Positions 19,785 through 29,374 of a stretch of 64,000 nt of DNA are shown here, one piece after another. The notes beneath the pieces are model-generated. The model had not been told where the DNA came from, made no database searches, and worked only from the letters and a program-made list of their open reading frames with translations. Origin of the DNA: Pectobacterium versatile (GTDB taxonomy: Bacteria; Pseudomonadota; Gammaproteobacteria; Enterobacterales; Enterobacteriaceae); assembly GCF_020166435.1 (NCBI RefSeq), contig NZ_JAINZP010000018.1:22109-86108 (forward strand). Reading direction: 5' to 3'. Position 1 is the first letter of the stretch. Each line of letters starts with the position of its first letter. Made by a program: the position numbers and the translations under genes.

Positions 19785-21125
19785 TTATTCCCCTGCGATC
19801 TTCATCTCTGGCAGCAGAACGGAACCACACTGGATATTGCTTCGGGTTTCGATATCATTCCCCGCCGTCACAATATTACGCAGCATGTCTTTCAGGTTAC
19901 CCGCGATCGTAATCTCGCTAACCGGATATTGAATTTCGCCGTTCTCGACCCAGAAGCCGGATGCGCCACGGGAATAATCCCCCGTCACACCGCTCACACC
20001 TTGCCCCATCAGTTCAGTCACCAGCAGGCCTTTGCCCATCTGTTTCAACATACCGTTGAAATCCAGACCCTGTCCGGCAATCCGCCAGTTATGAATTCCC
20101 CCCGCATGGCCAGTGCTCTGCATGCCCAGCTTACGCGCGGAGTAGCTTGTCATGAGCCAGGTCTGCAACACGCCAGCCTTCACAATCTCACGCGCCTGCG
20201 TCCGCACACCTTCACTGTCGAACGGCGTAGAGGCCAGCCCTCTCAGCAAATGCGGTTGCTCCTCAATCGTCAGCCACTCTGGCAGAATCTGCTGACCCAG
20301 CTTATCCAGCAGGAAAGTGGATTTACGATAAACGTTGCCGCCGCTGATGGCGCCAACCAAATGGCCAAACAGGCCCGTCGCCACCTCCGCAGAAAACATC
20401 ACCGGTGCCTGCATGGTGGGCAGTTTACGCGGTGACAAGCGGGATAACGTGCGGCGTGCGCACTCTTCGCCCACCCATTCCGGGCTGAGTAAATCATCCA
20501 GCGCACGGCCAACGGTGTAGGCATAATCTCGCTCCATATCGCCATTCACTTCAGCAATCACACAGCTGGACATGGAATGACGGCTAGAGCAGTAACTTTT
20601 CAGCAGGCCGTGGCTATTGCCGAACACCTTCACGCCGTAATGGCTGTTAAAACTGCCGCCTTCGGTGTTAGTGATGCGCTTGTCAGCCTGTAACGCCGCC
20701 TGCTCTGCGCGAGCGGCTAATTCAATGCCGCGATCCGCATCCAGCTCGGTCGGATGGAACAGATCCAGATCCGGCGCGTCAAACGCCAGAAGATCCCGAT
20801 CCGCCGGACCAGCAAAAGGATCGACAGAGGTATAACGCGCAATATCCAGCGCGGCCTGTACCGTACGGGCTATCGCATCCGGGCTGAGATCGGTAGACGA
20901 TGCGCTGCCTTTACGCTGTTGGTGATAAACCGTGATGCCCAACGCGCCATCGCTGTTGAATTCAACATTTTCAACCTCACCATAACGGGTACTGACGCTA
21001 ATGCCCGTCGTTTTTGACACCGCGACTTCTGCCGCATCAGAACCGGCACGCGCCAGTTCCAGCGCCTGAGCAACCGCGAGCTCCAGCGCTTTACGCTGCT
21101 CTGCAACCTGAGTAGTTATCGTCAT
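19785..21125 (-). CDS. pmbA: Metalloprotease subunit TldE (PmbA)
   Basis: TldE/PmbA is the non-catalytic partner of TldD. The heterodimer is a zinc protease that degrades unfolded peptides and processes microcins and CcdA in E. coli. The 446-residue protein shows the family segments [19 protein letters not shown] and the C-terminal [22 protein letters not shown]. It lacks the HExxxH metal motif found in TldD, as expected for this subunit. It is divergent from darP, as in E. coli. Its partner tldD is in this window at 30134. Confidence 0.96.
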   Translation of the reverse strand: MTITTQVAEQRKALELAVAQALELARAGSDAAEVAVSKTTGISVSTRYGEVENVEFNSDGALGITVYHQQRKGSASSTDLSPDAIARTVQAALDIARYTSVDPFAGPADRDLLAFDAPDLDLFHPTELDADRGIELAARAEQAALQADKRITNTEGGSFNSHYGVKVFGNSHGLLKSYCSSRHSMSSCVIAEVNGDMERDYAYTVGRALDDLLSPEWVGEECARRTLSRLSPRKLPTMQAPVMFSAEVATGLFGHLVGAISGGNVYRKSTFLLDKLGQQILPEWLTIEEQPHLLRGLASTPFDSEGVRTQAREIVKAGVLQTWLMTSYSARKLGMQSTGHAGGIHNWRIAGQGLDFNGMLKQMGKGLLVTELMGQGVSGVTGDYSRGASGFWVENGEIQYPVSEITIAGNLKDMLRNIVTAGNDIETRSNIQCGSVLLPEMKIAGE

Positions 21126-21208
21126 TGTTCTGCCATAATGAGTGGAAGAAAGCTCACCATCATCATCCCCGCAACGAGCACAAAAGGGGCGTATACTCTA
21201 TATACTTC

Positions 21209-21249
21209 GCGCAGCCAACACACAGGTAACGTGAAGTATGACGAGCATA
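21209..21249 (+). repeat. Truncated ERIC right end
   Basis: The stretch GCGCAGCCAACACACAGGTA followed by a diverged CGTGAAGTATGACGAGCATA matches the last 40 or so bases of an ERIC element. The core and the left end are missing. It lies in the pmbA-darP divergent promoter region. Confidence 0.65.
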
Positions 21250-21421
21250 AAATGGTGTAGCATAATGCTTTCTAGTCTAACAGGATCTACGGACAATTTC
21301 GCACAAAGCCCAAACCTGTTAGTATCAGCCTCTTTTTTGCTGGTGGGCACGCTGTTCACCATCCCGGAGCCGCTACGCGTAGCGTTACGAATTGCTCCTG
21401 GACACTTTTTAGGAGCCAACC

Positions 21422-21973
21422 ATGAAGCAAAAGTACGAAGACTGGCTGAATGACGTCCCAGAGAACCAAGAAGACGACGAAGATGATGAAATTATCTGGG
21501 TCAGCAAAAGTGAAATAAAGCGCGATGCCGAAGCGCTGAAAGATCTCGGCGCAGAACTGGTCGAGCTGGGTAAAAACGCCCTGGAGAAGATCCCGTTGGA
21601 CGACGATCTGCGTGCAGCGGTGGAACTGGCACAGCGGATCAAGAAAGAAGGCCGCCGCCGTCAGCTACAGCTGATTGGTAAAATGCTGCGCGCCCGCGAT
21701 CCAGAGCCGATCCAAACCGCACTGGATAAGCTGAACAACCGCCATAATCAGCAGGTGGCGTTATTCCACAAACTGGAACAGCTGCGTGACCGTCTGATTG
21801 AAGAAGGTGACGATGTGGTCCCCGATATTCTGGCGCTATATCCCCACGCTGACCGTCAGCAGTTGCGCTCTCTGGTGCGTAATGCGCAGAAAGAGAAAGC
21901 GACGAATAAGCCGCCGAAATCCGCCCGCCAGATCTTCCAGTATCTGCGCGAACTGGCTGAGACCACAGACTAA
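21422..21973 (+). CDS. darP: Dual-action ribosomal maturation protein DarP (YjgA)
   Basis: DarP/YjgA associates with late 50S ribosomal precursors and helps peptidyl-transferase-centre maturation. The 183-residue protein begins with an acidic N-terminus ([24 protein letters not shown]). An alpha-helical, highly charged body follows, containing [20 protein letters not shown], the hallmark of the family. TTTTTAGGAGCCAACC precedes the ATG. The cytoplasmic role is inferred from the family. Confidence 0.95.
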   Translation: MKQKYEDWLNDVPENQEDDEDDEIIWVSKSEIKRDAEALKDLGAELVELGKNALEKIPLDDDLRAAVELAQRIKKEGRRRQLQLIGKMLRARDPEPIQTALDKLNNRHNQQVALFHKLEQLRDRLIEEGDDVVPDILALYPHADRQQLRSLVRNAQKEKATNKPPKSARQIFQYLRELAETTD

Positions 21974-22070
21974 CGGCGATCATGGGATGAGGAGGATGCC
22001 TCACTCATCCCATGTATTATCGGTAGCTCGTTGAGCTCACGATTAATTAAGATCGCAACAGCATCCCAGA

Positions 22071-23525
22071 TTACAATCCGCCCAAATGCCAGGTTTTTAC
22101 TTCCAGAAACTCGTCCAGCCCCAAAACAGAGCCTTCGCGGCCTAATCCTGACTCTTTCACACCGCCGAAGGGTGCTAACTCGGTTGAAACCGCGCATTCG
22201 TTAATGCCAATCATGCCACTCTCCAACGCTTCTGCCACGCGGAACACACGCTGCAAATTCTGGCTGTAGAAGTAAGCCGCCAGACCAAATGGCGTATTGT
22301 TGGCGCGCTGAATCACCTCTTCTTCCGTTTTGAAACGGAAACAGGGAGCAACCGGACCAAACGTTTCTTCCTGCGCCAGCAGCATCGCTTCGTTGGCATC
22401 AACAATCACCGTCGGCTCAAAGAAGCTGTGGCCCAGCTTGTGCCGTTTACCACCGACAAGCGCCTTGCCTCCCTTTTCCACCGCGTCATTGACGTGCTTT
22501 TCCACCTTCTCAACGGCAGCATCGTCAATCAGCGGACCGAGCACGACGCCGTCATCCATACCGTTGCCGACCTTCAGCTTTTTCACTTCTTCCGCAAGCA
22601 GAGAGACGAACTCATCGTAGACGCCATCCTGAATATAAAATCGGTTGGCACTGACGCAAACCTGACCCGCATTGCGGAAGCGGTTGGCAATCGCGCCTTT
22701 TACCGCGGCCTGAATATCTGCATCATCAAACACGATATAAGGTGCGTTGCCACCCAACTCCATCGACACTTTCTTCATCGTATCTGCGGCGTTGCGCACC
22801 AACGTTTTCCCTACTTCTGTCGAACCAGTGAAGGAAATTTTGCGCACTTTATCGCTCGCCATGACGGTATCGCTAATCGCCTGCGTGTCGCCCGCCACAC
22901 CGTTGAGTACGCCATCCGGCACACCCGCCTGCTGTGCCAACGCCAGCAGCGCAAACGCAGACAGCGGCGTATTGTTCGCGGGTTTGATGACGCCAGTACA
23001 TCCCGCAGCCAGCGCCGGCCCCAGCTTACGCGTCAGCATCGCCAGCGGGAAATTCCACGGTGTAATAGCGACAACAACCCCAACGGGTTCACGCGTGGCG
23101 TAAATCTTCGATCCGGGTTTCGCAGGCGGAATGATCTCACCGTTAGCCCGTTTTCCCTGCTCAGCAAACCACTGAATAAAATTCGCCGCATAGACGACTT
23201 CACCTTCGGCTTCCTGTACTGGCTTGCCCTGCTCGGCGGTCATCAACTCCGCCAGATAGCGTTTATTTTCCAGAATCAGTTCGTACCAGCGATACAGAAT
23301 TTCAGACCGTTCCTTCGCGGTTTTACGCTTCCAGGCAGGAAAGGCGGCATAGGCGGCGTCAATCGCCGCCTGCGTCTCTTTCTTTCCCGCTTTCGCCACG
23401 CTGGCAATCGACTCGCCCGTCGCCGGATTCACAACCTCGAAGGTGGCTCCGCTCTGCTGCCATTTCCCCGCAGCAAAGTAGCCGGTTTTAAACAGTTCAT
23501 GATTCTGCAAATTTTGTCCTGACAT
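22071..23525 (-). CDS. gabD: NAD(P)-dependent succinate-semialdehyde dehydrogenase GabD
   Basis: This 484-residue aldehyde dehydrogenase oxidises succinate semialdehyde to succinate, the last step of 4-aminobutyrate use. Catalytic residues are N158 (PWNFP), E256 (MELGGNAP) and C290 (GQVCVSAN). The length and sequence resemble GabD closely. No gabT or gabP gene lies beside it, so the substrate assignment rests on sequence alone. A related semialdehyde dehydrogenase of the Sad or glutarate-semialdehyde type is possible. It follows darP convergently, and the aae operon is upstream on the same strand. Confidence 0.85.
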   Translation of the reverse strand: MSGQNLQNHELFKTGYFAAGKWQQSGATFEVVNPATGESIASVAKAGKKETQAAIDAAYAAFPAWKRKTAKERSEILYRWYELILENKRYLAELMTAEQGKPVQEAEGEVVYAANFIQWFAEQGKRANGEIIPPAKPGSKIYATREPVGVVVAITPWNFPLAMLTRKLGPALAAGCTGVIKPANNTPLSAFALLALAQQAGVPDGVLNGVAGDTQAISDTVMASDKVRKISFTGSTEVGKTLVRNAADTMKKVSMELGGNAPYIVFDDADIQAAVKGAIANRFRNAGQVCVSANRFYIQDGVYDEFVSLLAEEVKKLKVGNGMDDGVVLGPLIDDAAVEKVEKHVNDAVEKGGKALVGGKRHKLGHSFFEPTVIVDANEAMLLAQEETFGPVAPCFRFKTEEEVIQRANNTPFGLAAYFYSQNLQRVFRVAEALESGMIGINECAVSTELAPFGGVKESGLGREGSVLGLDEFLEVKTWHLGGL

Positions 23526-23664
23526 CGTGTTACCTCCTGAAAAGGGTCATATTCCATGACGTTATGAGGGAAGCTATGGATAATTCAGTATAGAAGTGAT
23601 GGGCGCGGCCTGCGGCACTCTCGGATTAATCGTTAGTGTTATCGCACCGTCTCGCCCACTGAGG

Positions 23665-25656
23665 TTAGCTGCTTAGCGCATGCTGATAATCACGCAGAAT
23701 CCCGGTTAATCGTCCTACAGACGCCGTCACGCTCGGGGGAAGTTGCTGTTCTGTCAGCATCTGCTGATAACGTTCAAGCTCGTCCAACAGCTGCGTGAAA
23801 TAGCGGCTGCGCGTAGTATCGCGCCGAGCTGAAATCACCTGCTCCGCGGTTGCACGAATCTGACGATGAAAGGCAGACAGCGCCGCGTTTTGCGGAATAT
23901 TCAGCGTTCTCAAACGTTGGTGCATGATGATCAGCCATAGCGCAAGGCGATATTTGGCAATGTCGTCAGGGAAGCGGCTCAGCAGCAGGAACAGTTGTTG
24001 ATACAGCGCTGGCAGGTGATTTTCTTTTCGCCGCGCGGTGTTGGTCGTCAGTGCCGAAACAGCACCATACACAAAGCGATTCAACAGCGTTCTCCCCGTA
24101 TGTGCCTTGGTGTTATCCCGGATCAGCAGGATCACCATCAGCGCCAGAAAACAGCCGATGATCTGGCCGATCGCGCTGTCCAGGAACTGGCTAATGTTGA
24201 ACGTCATCGGGTTATCCAGCACAAGGATATTGATCGTACTGGCTAATGCGCCCAGCGAGCCCAACCGACGCTTTTGTACCTCAAGCCCGAGGAAGAAAGC
24301 CATCGCCCCCAGACTCAGACACAGCAGCAACATGCTTTGCTGCGTTGACGGCATGATAAACATGAACATCAATGCGCCCAGCGGCAGCGCGTAGATCGTC
24401 CCAAAAAGAAAATCCTTCGCCATCATCTGTGGATTCGGCAAACGCATGGCAAGCGACGTCACCACCGCAATCATCACCATACACACACTGCCGGAAGTCC
24501 AGCCAGTGCTTAGCCAGAACAAGCAGCCCAGCGCCGTCGCCACTCCGGTGCGTAAACCGTTGATCATGGCATGATGAGTTTCAGCCGAAGGCGCTTTAAT
24601 TTCCACCTCGCTGTTCAGCACATCAGCTTCTATCGTATTAATGCGTCCGTTGGTCTGTACGCCCTTCGCCAGCAGCAGATAGCGCGTTGCCGCGCCAACC
24701 CAACTGACCAACGTAGGAGGCACATCGCGGCTATCCGCCGCAATCAAGTGACGTAATGCTTTCACACGGCAATGCACATCGCGGAGCGATTCAACAGGCT
24801 GCTCCAACACCAATTTCAGGCTGCTTTTTACTGGGTTCGGGACATCCTGCAACATCAGATAGGTTTCACACGCCTGTGTGATCATCGTGAGCGATTGCGT
24901 ATGCAACGATGTTAAGCGGCGATTGCTGTTCTGCCAGCGTGAAGACTCCAGCATCAGGCTGCTGTGCATGCCGTTTAGCGCGGTCGTTTTACGCACCAAC
25001 GCGTGCCATGCCGCGTCTATCGCTTCTTTCTCCGCCCCGCTCATGCTGAGTTGCAGTAGCCGATACTGATCCACCAGCAGTTCACCGATACTGCGGTCAA
25101 CATCCTGCTTGATCGAACGTGGCGAAAACAGTAAATCCGCCAGAATGGCACAGACGATGCCCAGCACAATCTCGCTACAGCGCTCCACGGCAAACTGCGG
25201 CGTCAGCAACGGCGTTCCCTGTGTTGATACAATAATAATCAGCGCGGTATAACCCGCCAGCCCGAAGATATAGGCATTTTCGACTTTAACCAGCGAGGAA
25301 ACCCAGGTGCAGAGGCCTGCCCAAATACAGCACAGCATCAACATCACGACGGGCGCGCGAACGGTGGCGATAATGATGATAAGTGCACCGATACAGCCGA
25401 TAAACGTACCGATGATGCGCAGAATACCACGATGGCGGATCGCACCAGAAAACGGTTCACCGCCCGCAGCGAACGCCGGGCCAGCGGCGACAATCGCCGC
25501 CGTCAGCACAGACCAGCGCGGCGTTTCCAACTGGAGGTGGAAACCCAGAAATAGGGATAGCACAATCGCAAAGCTCAGCTTGAAGGCAAAGCGAAAACGC
25601 GCAAACTTCGGTGTGGTATAGAATCTGGATACTGTCAACGACGGGGTTTTCATCAT
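23665..25656 (-). CDS. aaeB: p-Hydroxybenzoic acid efflux pump subunit AaeB
   Basis: AaeB is the large inner-membrane subunit (663 residues) of the AaeAB efflux pump for aromatic carboxylic acids. It belongs to the FUSC family, with two hydrophobic blocks (about residues 20-170 and 365-520) separated by a cytoplasmic domain. The segment [26 protein letters not shown] near the N-terminus is characteristic in composition. The start sits 8 bp after aaeA. In a plant-associated bacterium such a pump plausibly exports plant phenolic acids, which is an inference. Confidence 0.94.
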   Translation of the reverse strand: MMKTPSLTVSRFYTTPKFARFRFAFKLSFAIVLSLFLGFHLQLETPRWSVLTAAIVAAGPAFAAGGEPFSGAIRHRGILRIIGTFIGCIGALIIIIATVRAPVVMLMLCCIWAGLCTWVSSLVKVENAYIFGLAGYTALIIIVSTQGTPLLTPQFAVERCSEIVLGIVCAILADLLFSPRSIKQDVDRSIGELLVDQYRLLQLSMSGAEKEAIDAAWHALVRKTTALNGMHSSLMLESSRWQNSNRRLTSLHTQSLTMITQACETYLMLQDVPNPVKSSLKLVLEQPVESLRDVHCRVKALRHLIAADSRDVPPTLVSWVGAATRYLLLAKGVQTNGRINTIEADVLNSEVEIKAPSAETHHAMINGLRTGVATALGCLFWLSTGWTSGSVCMVMIAVVTSLAMRLPNPQMMAKDFLFGTIYALPLGALMFMFIMPSTQQSMLLLCLSLGAMAFFLGLEVQKRRLGSLGALASTINILVLDNPMTFNISQFLDSAIGQIIGCFLALMVILLIRDNTKAHTGRTLLNRFVYGAVSALTTNTARRKENHLPALYQQLFLLLSRFPDDIAKYRLALWLIIMHQRLRTLNIPQNAALSAFHRQIRATAEQVISARRDTTRSRYFTQLLDELERYQQMLTEQQLPPSVTASVGRLTGILRDYQHALSS

Positions 25657-25664
25657 CGCCTCAC

Positions 25665-26630
25665 TTAGCCAAACTCACGCAGGCGATAAAGCAGGCGAAT
25701 GAGTGGCGACGGTTTTTTGTCGTTGTTGACCTGCTCGCCGGTAATCACCACGGTCGCCGTCGTGCCAGCCGGATAGAGATCGCCCATTTGTCGATCGAGA
25801 CGGATTTTTACCGGCACGCGCTGCGCCAAACGCACCCATTCCAGATTGGAGTCCACGTTAGCCAAGCCTTTCGTGTTCGCACTGTTGCTGCTGTTATTGA
25901 CCCCAGCCGCCACGCTATCCACCGTGCCGTAGAATATCTTTTCGCTACCAAGCGGCGTAATTTCCGCACGATAGCCACGGCGAACGCCTTCAAGTTTGGT
26001 CTCTTCCATGTACGCCAGCAGGTAAAACGAATCCTTTTTCACCAGCGCCACCGCCGTATTACCGCGTTCGATAAACTCACCGCTTTGCACATGAAGGTTA
26101 GTGACCCAGCCGTCGGCAGGGGCGCGTACCACGGTGCGCTCCAGCTCCAGTTTCGCCAGCGATAATACCGCCTGTGCTTTAGCAAGCTGGTGCGTGGCGG
26201 TTTCCAATGCATTACTGGACTGATCGATATTTTCCTGTGACATCGCACTGATGCCCAGCCGCGCCCGACGACCGGATTCCCGGCGTTTTTCCGTCACCAG
26301 CGCCTGATAGTAGGCAACATCCGCTTCCGCCTGCGCCACGGCCTGATGGTAGCGCGGCTGGTCGATGACAAACAGCACATCACCTTTGTTTACCAGCTGA
26401 TTGTCAGTGACGCGAACATCGGTCAATAACCCGCTGACATCTGGCGCGATCGCCACGACATCCGCCGTAAATTTGGCATCACGCGTCCAGGGCGATTCGG
26501 TATAGAACGCCCAGACACGGAAGATTGCCACAATCGCACACAGCACAATCACCAGCGTGATGACCACGCGGCTCAGTTTTTTGATCAGCACGGCCTGCTG
26601 TCTAAACAAGGGTAAAAAGAAAGCTTTCAC
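25665..26630 (-). CDS. aaeA: p-Hydroxybenzoic acid efflux pump adaptor AaeA
   Basis: AaeA is the membrane-fusion (HlyD-type) subunit that links AaeB to an outer-membrane channel. I place the start at a GTG (26630, reading VKAFFLPLF), which gives 321 residues and has GAGGT just upstream. The ATG further out (26720) lies inside aaeX. A membrane anchor spans about residues 18-40. The biotinyl-lipoyl halves include [12 protein letters not shown] and [19 protein letters not shown], flanking an alpha-helical hairpin. It lies between aaeX and aaeB. Confidence 0.93.
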   Translation of the reverse strand: MKAFFLPLFRQQAVLIKKLSRVVITLVIVLCAIVAIFRVWAFYTESPWTRDAKFTADVVAIAPDVSGLLTDVRVTDNQLVNKGDVLFVIDQPRYHQAVAQAEADVAYYQALVTEKRRESGRRARLGISAMSQENIDQSSNALETATHQLAKAQAVLSLAKLELERTVVRAPADGWVTNLHVQSGEFIERGNTAVALVKKDSFYLLAYMEETKLEGVRRGYRAEITPLGSEKIFYGTVDSVAAGVNNSSNSANTKGLANVDSNLEWVRLAQRVPVKIRLDRQMGDLYPAGTTATVVITGEQVNNDKKPSPLIRLLYRLREFG

Positions 26631-26637
26631 AGACACC

Positions 26638-26841
26638 TCACAGACCGTAGCGGAACAGTAAATAAAACAGACAGCAGAACAGTGCGCTGTTAAACAGCGC
26701 AGGATGCCAGACGAAGTCATAGATACCCGTCGGTTGCAGCAGGCGGTTCACGACAAAAAATAGGGTCAGCGATACCAGCAAGACAAAAAATACCGGGGGA
26801 AATGACAGCCCGAACAGCACCATAACCGGGAGTGAACTCAT
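26638..26841 (-). CDS. aaeX: Small inner-membrane protein AaeX
   Basis: This 67-residue hydrophobic protein (DUF1656 family) has two membrane helices (about 7-29 and 46-64). It is the first gene of aaeXAB. Its role in efflux is not established even in E. coli. It shows the family pattern PPVFFVLL...[24 protein letters not shown]-type sequence precedes the start. Its stop lies 7 bp before the aaeA GTG start. Confidence 0.93.
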   Translation of the reverse strand: MSSLPVMVLFGLSFPPVFFVLLVSLTLFFVVNRLLQPTGIYDFVWHPALFNSALFCCLFYLLFRYGL

Positions 26842-27175
26842 CCTCTTTTCCTTTTTCTAATAGGTAACGGTAGCGAGCAAGTGTGCTACCGGGTGGTAAA
26901 TTATGTCGTCTGGCGCGGCCTTTCAGCACCGACAACAGAGCCTCATGCCGCAGGCGGGCAGCCAACGGATGGGATAACGTTAAACTGATGAATAGCGATG
27001 TCAGCAGGGGCTGACTAACGATGGGAAATCAGCGTATTACTCTAATTGGGTAAATAAACACAATCATTGAATGGCTCTATTCTGCCCAGAACCACCGGAT
27101 AGGCTATATTATGGATGCTTATTATCACCTTATCTACATAGTGTGATCTAAATCACTTTTAAGCCAGAGTGAATA
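26842..27175. promoter_or_regulatory. Divergent aaeXAB/aaeR control region with a CRP-type site
   Basis: This 334-bp region between divergent aaeX and aaeR contains no gene I can support. A near-consensus CRP site TGTGATCTAAATCACT lies at 27142-27157, about 20 bp before the aaeR start. Read from the first half-site it has the correct 6-bp spacer. AaeR, a LysR-type protein, would be expected to bind between the genes. I can point to no certain AaeR box. Confidence 0.55.
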
Positions 27176-28117
27176 ATGGAAAGACTAAAGAGTATGTCGG
27201 TGTTTGCCCGCGTGGTGGAATTTGGTTCTTTTACCGCCGCTGCCCGTCAATTGCAGATGAGCGTATCCGCCGTCAGCCAGACCGTCACCAAGCTTGAAGA
27301 TGAACTACAGATTAAGCTGCTTAATCGCAGTACGCGCAGCATTGGTTTGACGGAAGCGGGGAAAATTTACTACCACGGCTGTCGCCGCATGCTGCATGAA
27401 GCGCATGAGGTCCATGAGCAGCTCTATGCTTTCAACAACACGCCGATCGGCACGCTGCGCATCGGCAGTTCTTCCACGATGGCGCAGAATGTGTTGTCCA
27501 CCATGACTGCGGCGATGCTGAAGGAATATCCCGGTCTATCTGTCAATCTGGTCACTGGGATTCCCGCTCCCGATCTGATTGCCGACGGGCTGGATATCGT
27601 TATCCGCGTCGGTGCACTACAGGATTCCAGCCTGTTCTCGAAACGATTAGGCTCGATGCCGATGGTCGTCTGTGCCGCAAAAAGCTATCTGGCACAGCAC
27701 GGCACGCCGGATAAACCGGCAGATATGGTGAATTTTTCCTGGCTGGAATACAGCGTACGGCCCGACAGCGAATTCGAGCTGATCGCCCCGGAAGGCATTT
27801 CGACCCGCGTCACACCACAAGGGCGTTTTGTCACTAACGACCCGCAAACGCTGGTGCGCTGGCTCAAGGCTGGGGCGGGCATCGCGTACGTGCCGCTCAT
27901 GTGGATCGTGGACGAAATCAATCGCGGCGAAATTGAGATCCTGTTCAACCGCTACCACTCCGACCCGCGCCCGGTCTACGCGCTCTACACCCGCAAAGAC
28001 AACCTGCCGCTAAAAGTACAAGTCTGCATTAACTACATGACGGAATACTTCAAAAACGTCGCCCTGACGTATCAGGGCTATCGACAGAATCATAGCGAGG
28101 AAAAAAAACCGCGCTAA
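27176..28117 (+). CDS. aaeR: LysR-type transcriptional activator AaeR
   Basis: AaeR activates aaeXAB in response to aromatic carboxylic acids in E. coli. The 313-residue protein has an N-terminal winged helix-turn-helix (FTAAARQLQMSVSAVSQTVT, about residues 18-37). A substrate-binding domain occupies about 90-300. It is divergent from aaeX, the standard arrangement for a LysR regulator and its target. Its stop lies just before the direct repeat that bounds the accessory insert. Confidence 0.95.
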   Translation: MERLKSMSVFARVVEFGSFTAAARQLQMSVSAVSQTVTKLEDELQIKLLNRSTRSIGLTEAGKIYYHGCRRMLHEAHEVHEQLYAFNNTPIGTLRIGSSSTMAQNVLSTMTAAMLKEYPGLSVNLVTGIPAPDLIADGLDIVIRVGALQDSSLFSKRLGSMPMVVCAAKSYLAQHGTPDKPADMVNFSWLEYSVRPDSEFELIAPEGISTRVTPQGRFVTNDPQTLVRWLKAGAGIAYVPLMWIVDEINRGEIEILFNRYHSDPRPVYALYTRKDNLPLKVQVCINYMTEYFKNVALTYQGYRQNHSEEKKPR

Positions 28118-28173
28118 TAAAGCGCGGTCTTAAAGGGATCTAGGGATATCAGCACGAATTACGCAGTGCCGCC
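28108..28173. repeat. 66-bp direct repeat, left copy, bounding the insert
   Basis: This segment is identical over 66 bp to 30083-30148. It holds the hairpin CCGCGCT/AGCGCGG that ends aaeR and, on the other strand, the last codons and stop of tldD. The two copies flank the AT-rich Hcp/effector insert, like target or attachment-site duplication at the 3' end of a gene. No integrase gene is present between them. Confidence 0.93.
28109..28132 (+). terminator. Terminator hairpin after aaeR (left copy)
   Basis: A 7-bp stem CCGCGCT/AGCGCGG with a 5-nt loop is preceded by a run of A and followed by TCTTAAAG. It lies 9 bp from the aaeR end and is duplicated at 30084 in the repeat. Before insertion it probably served the convergent pair aaeR and tldD. 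Confidence 0.6.
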
Positions 28174-28193
28174 AACAGGCAAGCTTTGCCCTT
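28159..28193 (-). pseudogene. 3' fragment of tldD with an in-frame 14-codon deletion
   Basis: Read on the minus strand this reads GQSLPVGGTA and a TAA stop. The intact tldD end reads GQSLPVG, then 14 further residues ([14 protein letters not shown]), then GTA. The fragment therefore lacks 42 bp between two GCCGAC-like repeats, and it differs from intact tldD at two further positions. It is a relic from formation of the insert, not a gene. Confidence 0.85.
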
Positions 28194-28195
28194 AA

Positions 28196-28209
28196 TGACT
28201 ACGGGTATA
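28196..28209 (+). repeat. Short ERIC right-end remnant at the insert's left edge
   Basis: The stretch ATGACTACGGGTATA resembles the ERIC right end AGTATGACGGGTATA. It is too short to be certain, but it lies exactly where copy-one homology to tldD stops. A longer truncated ERIC sits at the other edge of the insert. Confidence 0.35.
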
Positions 28210-28215
28210 TCAAGA

Positions 28216-28243
28216 TTGTTTTTCGATCACTTCGTGGCATAAT
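28216..28243 (+). promoter_or_regulatory. Candidate promoter for the effector-immunity pair
   Basis: TTGTTT (28216-28221) and CATAAT (28238-28243) are 16 bp apart, about 36 bp before the ATG at 28279. The -10 matches consensus at five of six positions and the -35 at three. It lies inside the insert, so the pair probably has its own promoter. Confidence 0.4.
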
Positions 28244-28278
28244 AAATATTCCCTGTACACATAAACAAGGATAGTTGA

Positions 28279-28995
28279 ATGAAAAATATGTTTTGCGATA
28301 TAAACTCAACATCAACATTCCCAAAATGGAATTTTATTGATGCTGGATTATGGTATTTACTTCCTGATGATGAAAGATATGTCACTGGTAATCCTAGGTT
28401 GTGGGCATATAAAGCCGCATATCTTCAGTATAATAAGGATAAGATAATTAGCCATGCTCATCGTGAAAAAATACCAGTGTTACTATTGGCTGGAGTTGCT
28501 GTCTCTGAAGTAGCAGGAACACCGGAAAGATTTAAAGCATACGGGGTTTTACAATATTATCAGATTAGAGATTATTTCAATAATAGCGGAAACACCATAT
28601 CGAATAGAACTTCTGTCGGTAGTTTAGCTATTCAATTAAGAGCAGCAGCAGAAACACTAGGGATTGACCCATCTAAATTATCAACAACACAACAACTTCA
28701 ATTATCCAATTGCTTATTAGATGATGACTTTAACATTAACATTGTTGCCAAACATCTTAAATCATTAATAATTTTTGACAACCCTAACATAAAAGATACT
28801 TTAAACATAAGCGATGAGCAATTAATAATAGCCGCATCTAGATACAATAGAGGGATAGAAAGGAAAAAAGATGATTTCATATCATCTATTAAAGCCCCCA
28901 ACGGTGATCCCTCAAGGGATTACTCTTCTTACGGAAGGACTATTATTAAAAGAAAGAATGTAATTTATAAAATAATCGGGATGAACAATGAATAA
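28279..28995 (+). CDS. Candidate lysozyme-like (lytic transglycosylase-type) antibacterial effector
   Basis: I do not recognise this 238-residue protein by name. The middle and C-terminal parts follow the pattern of lysozyme-like transglycosylase domains. It has a candidate catalytic glutamate E77 (VAVSEVAG), then TSVGSLAIQL with Q119, an AAETLGID segment, FNINIVAKHLKSL at 151-163, and SRYNRG at 187-192 corresponding to the YN.G motif. There is no signal peptide. The first 60 residues are unassigned and Trp/Tyr-rich. AAGGA precedes the ATG. Base composition is visibly AT-rich compared with neighbours. It overlaps a membrane-protein gene by 8 bp and faces hcp. I infer a type VI secretion cargo that cuts peptidoglycan; the fold is moderately supported and delivery is speculative. 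Confidence 0.6.
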   Translation: MKNMFCDINSTSTFPKWNFIDAGLWYLLPDDERYVTGNPRLWAYKAAYLQYNKDKIISHAHREKIPVLLLAGVAVSEVAGTPERFKAYGVLQYYQIRDYFNNSGNTISNRTSVGSLAIQLRAAAETLGIDPSKLSTTQQLQLSNCLLDDDFNINIVAKHLKSLIIFDNPNIKDTLNISDEQLIIAASRYNRGIERKKDDFISSIKAPNGDPSRDYSSYGRTIIKRKNVIYKIIGMNNE

Positions 28996-29326
28996 TAATA
29001 ATATTATTAAATCCACAATTAACATCATAATGGTTATATATTCATTTTTTGTTATTATTACTTGCATGATGGGAGGGGTATTTAAAGAAGAATGGTTTAT
29101 AGATGGAGATGAAATAAAAAATGTTTGCGATGTATTAAGAGCAATAGTAGTTGATGATTACAGAGAGACTGTTGCTATTGCCACATTAGCATTAATAACA
29201 CCTGTTGTTATATATGGAGCCTTCAACAAATTTAGAATAATTTCAATAAATATAATGCTGTTGGTTTTTTTATTTGTTTGGATTTGGTTTTTTATTGTAA
29301 AATACAGAAACTGTCTTTGGTTTTAA
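28988..29326 (+). CDS. Small three-helix membrane protein, candidate immunity protein
   Basis: I recognise no family for this 112-residue protein. It has three hydrophobic segments: about 9-31, 62-78 and 84-104. Between the first two is a charged stretch with acidic residues (FKEEWFIDGDE), which could face the periplasm. It overlaps the lysozyme-like gene by 8 bp, which points to co-expression. A membrane protein beside a peptidoglycan-cutting enzyme fits an immunity role, though it could equally be a holin-like or accessory protein. Codon use is strongly AT-biased, as for its partner. Confidence 0.6.
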   Translation: MNNNNIIKSTINIIMVIYSFFVIITCMMGGVFKEEWFIDGDEIKNVCDVLRAIVVDDYRETVAIATLALITPVVIYGAFNKFRIISINIMLLVFLFVWIWFFIVKYRNCLWF

Positions 29327-29374
29327 CTAAATAACCTGGCAGGCGTTAAATATCCGCCTGCCATAAAAACAAAA

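Noticed and set aside
22428..23522. 364-codon open frame on the plus strand opposite gabD
   Set aside because: It is a shadow of gabD, which has all catalytic residues on the other strand. The shadow protein is Arg/His-rich with no domain and no ribosome-binding site.
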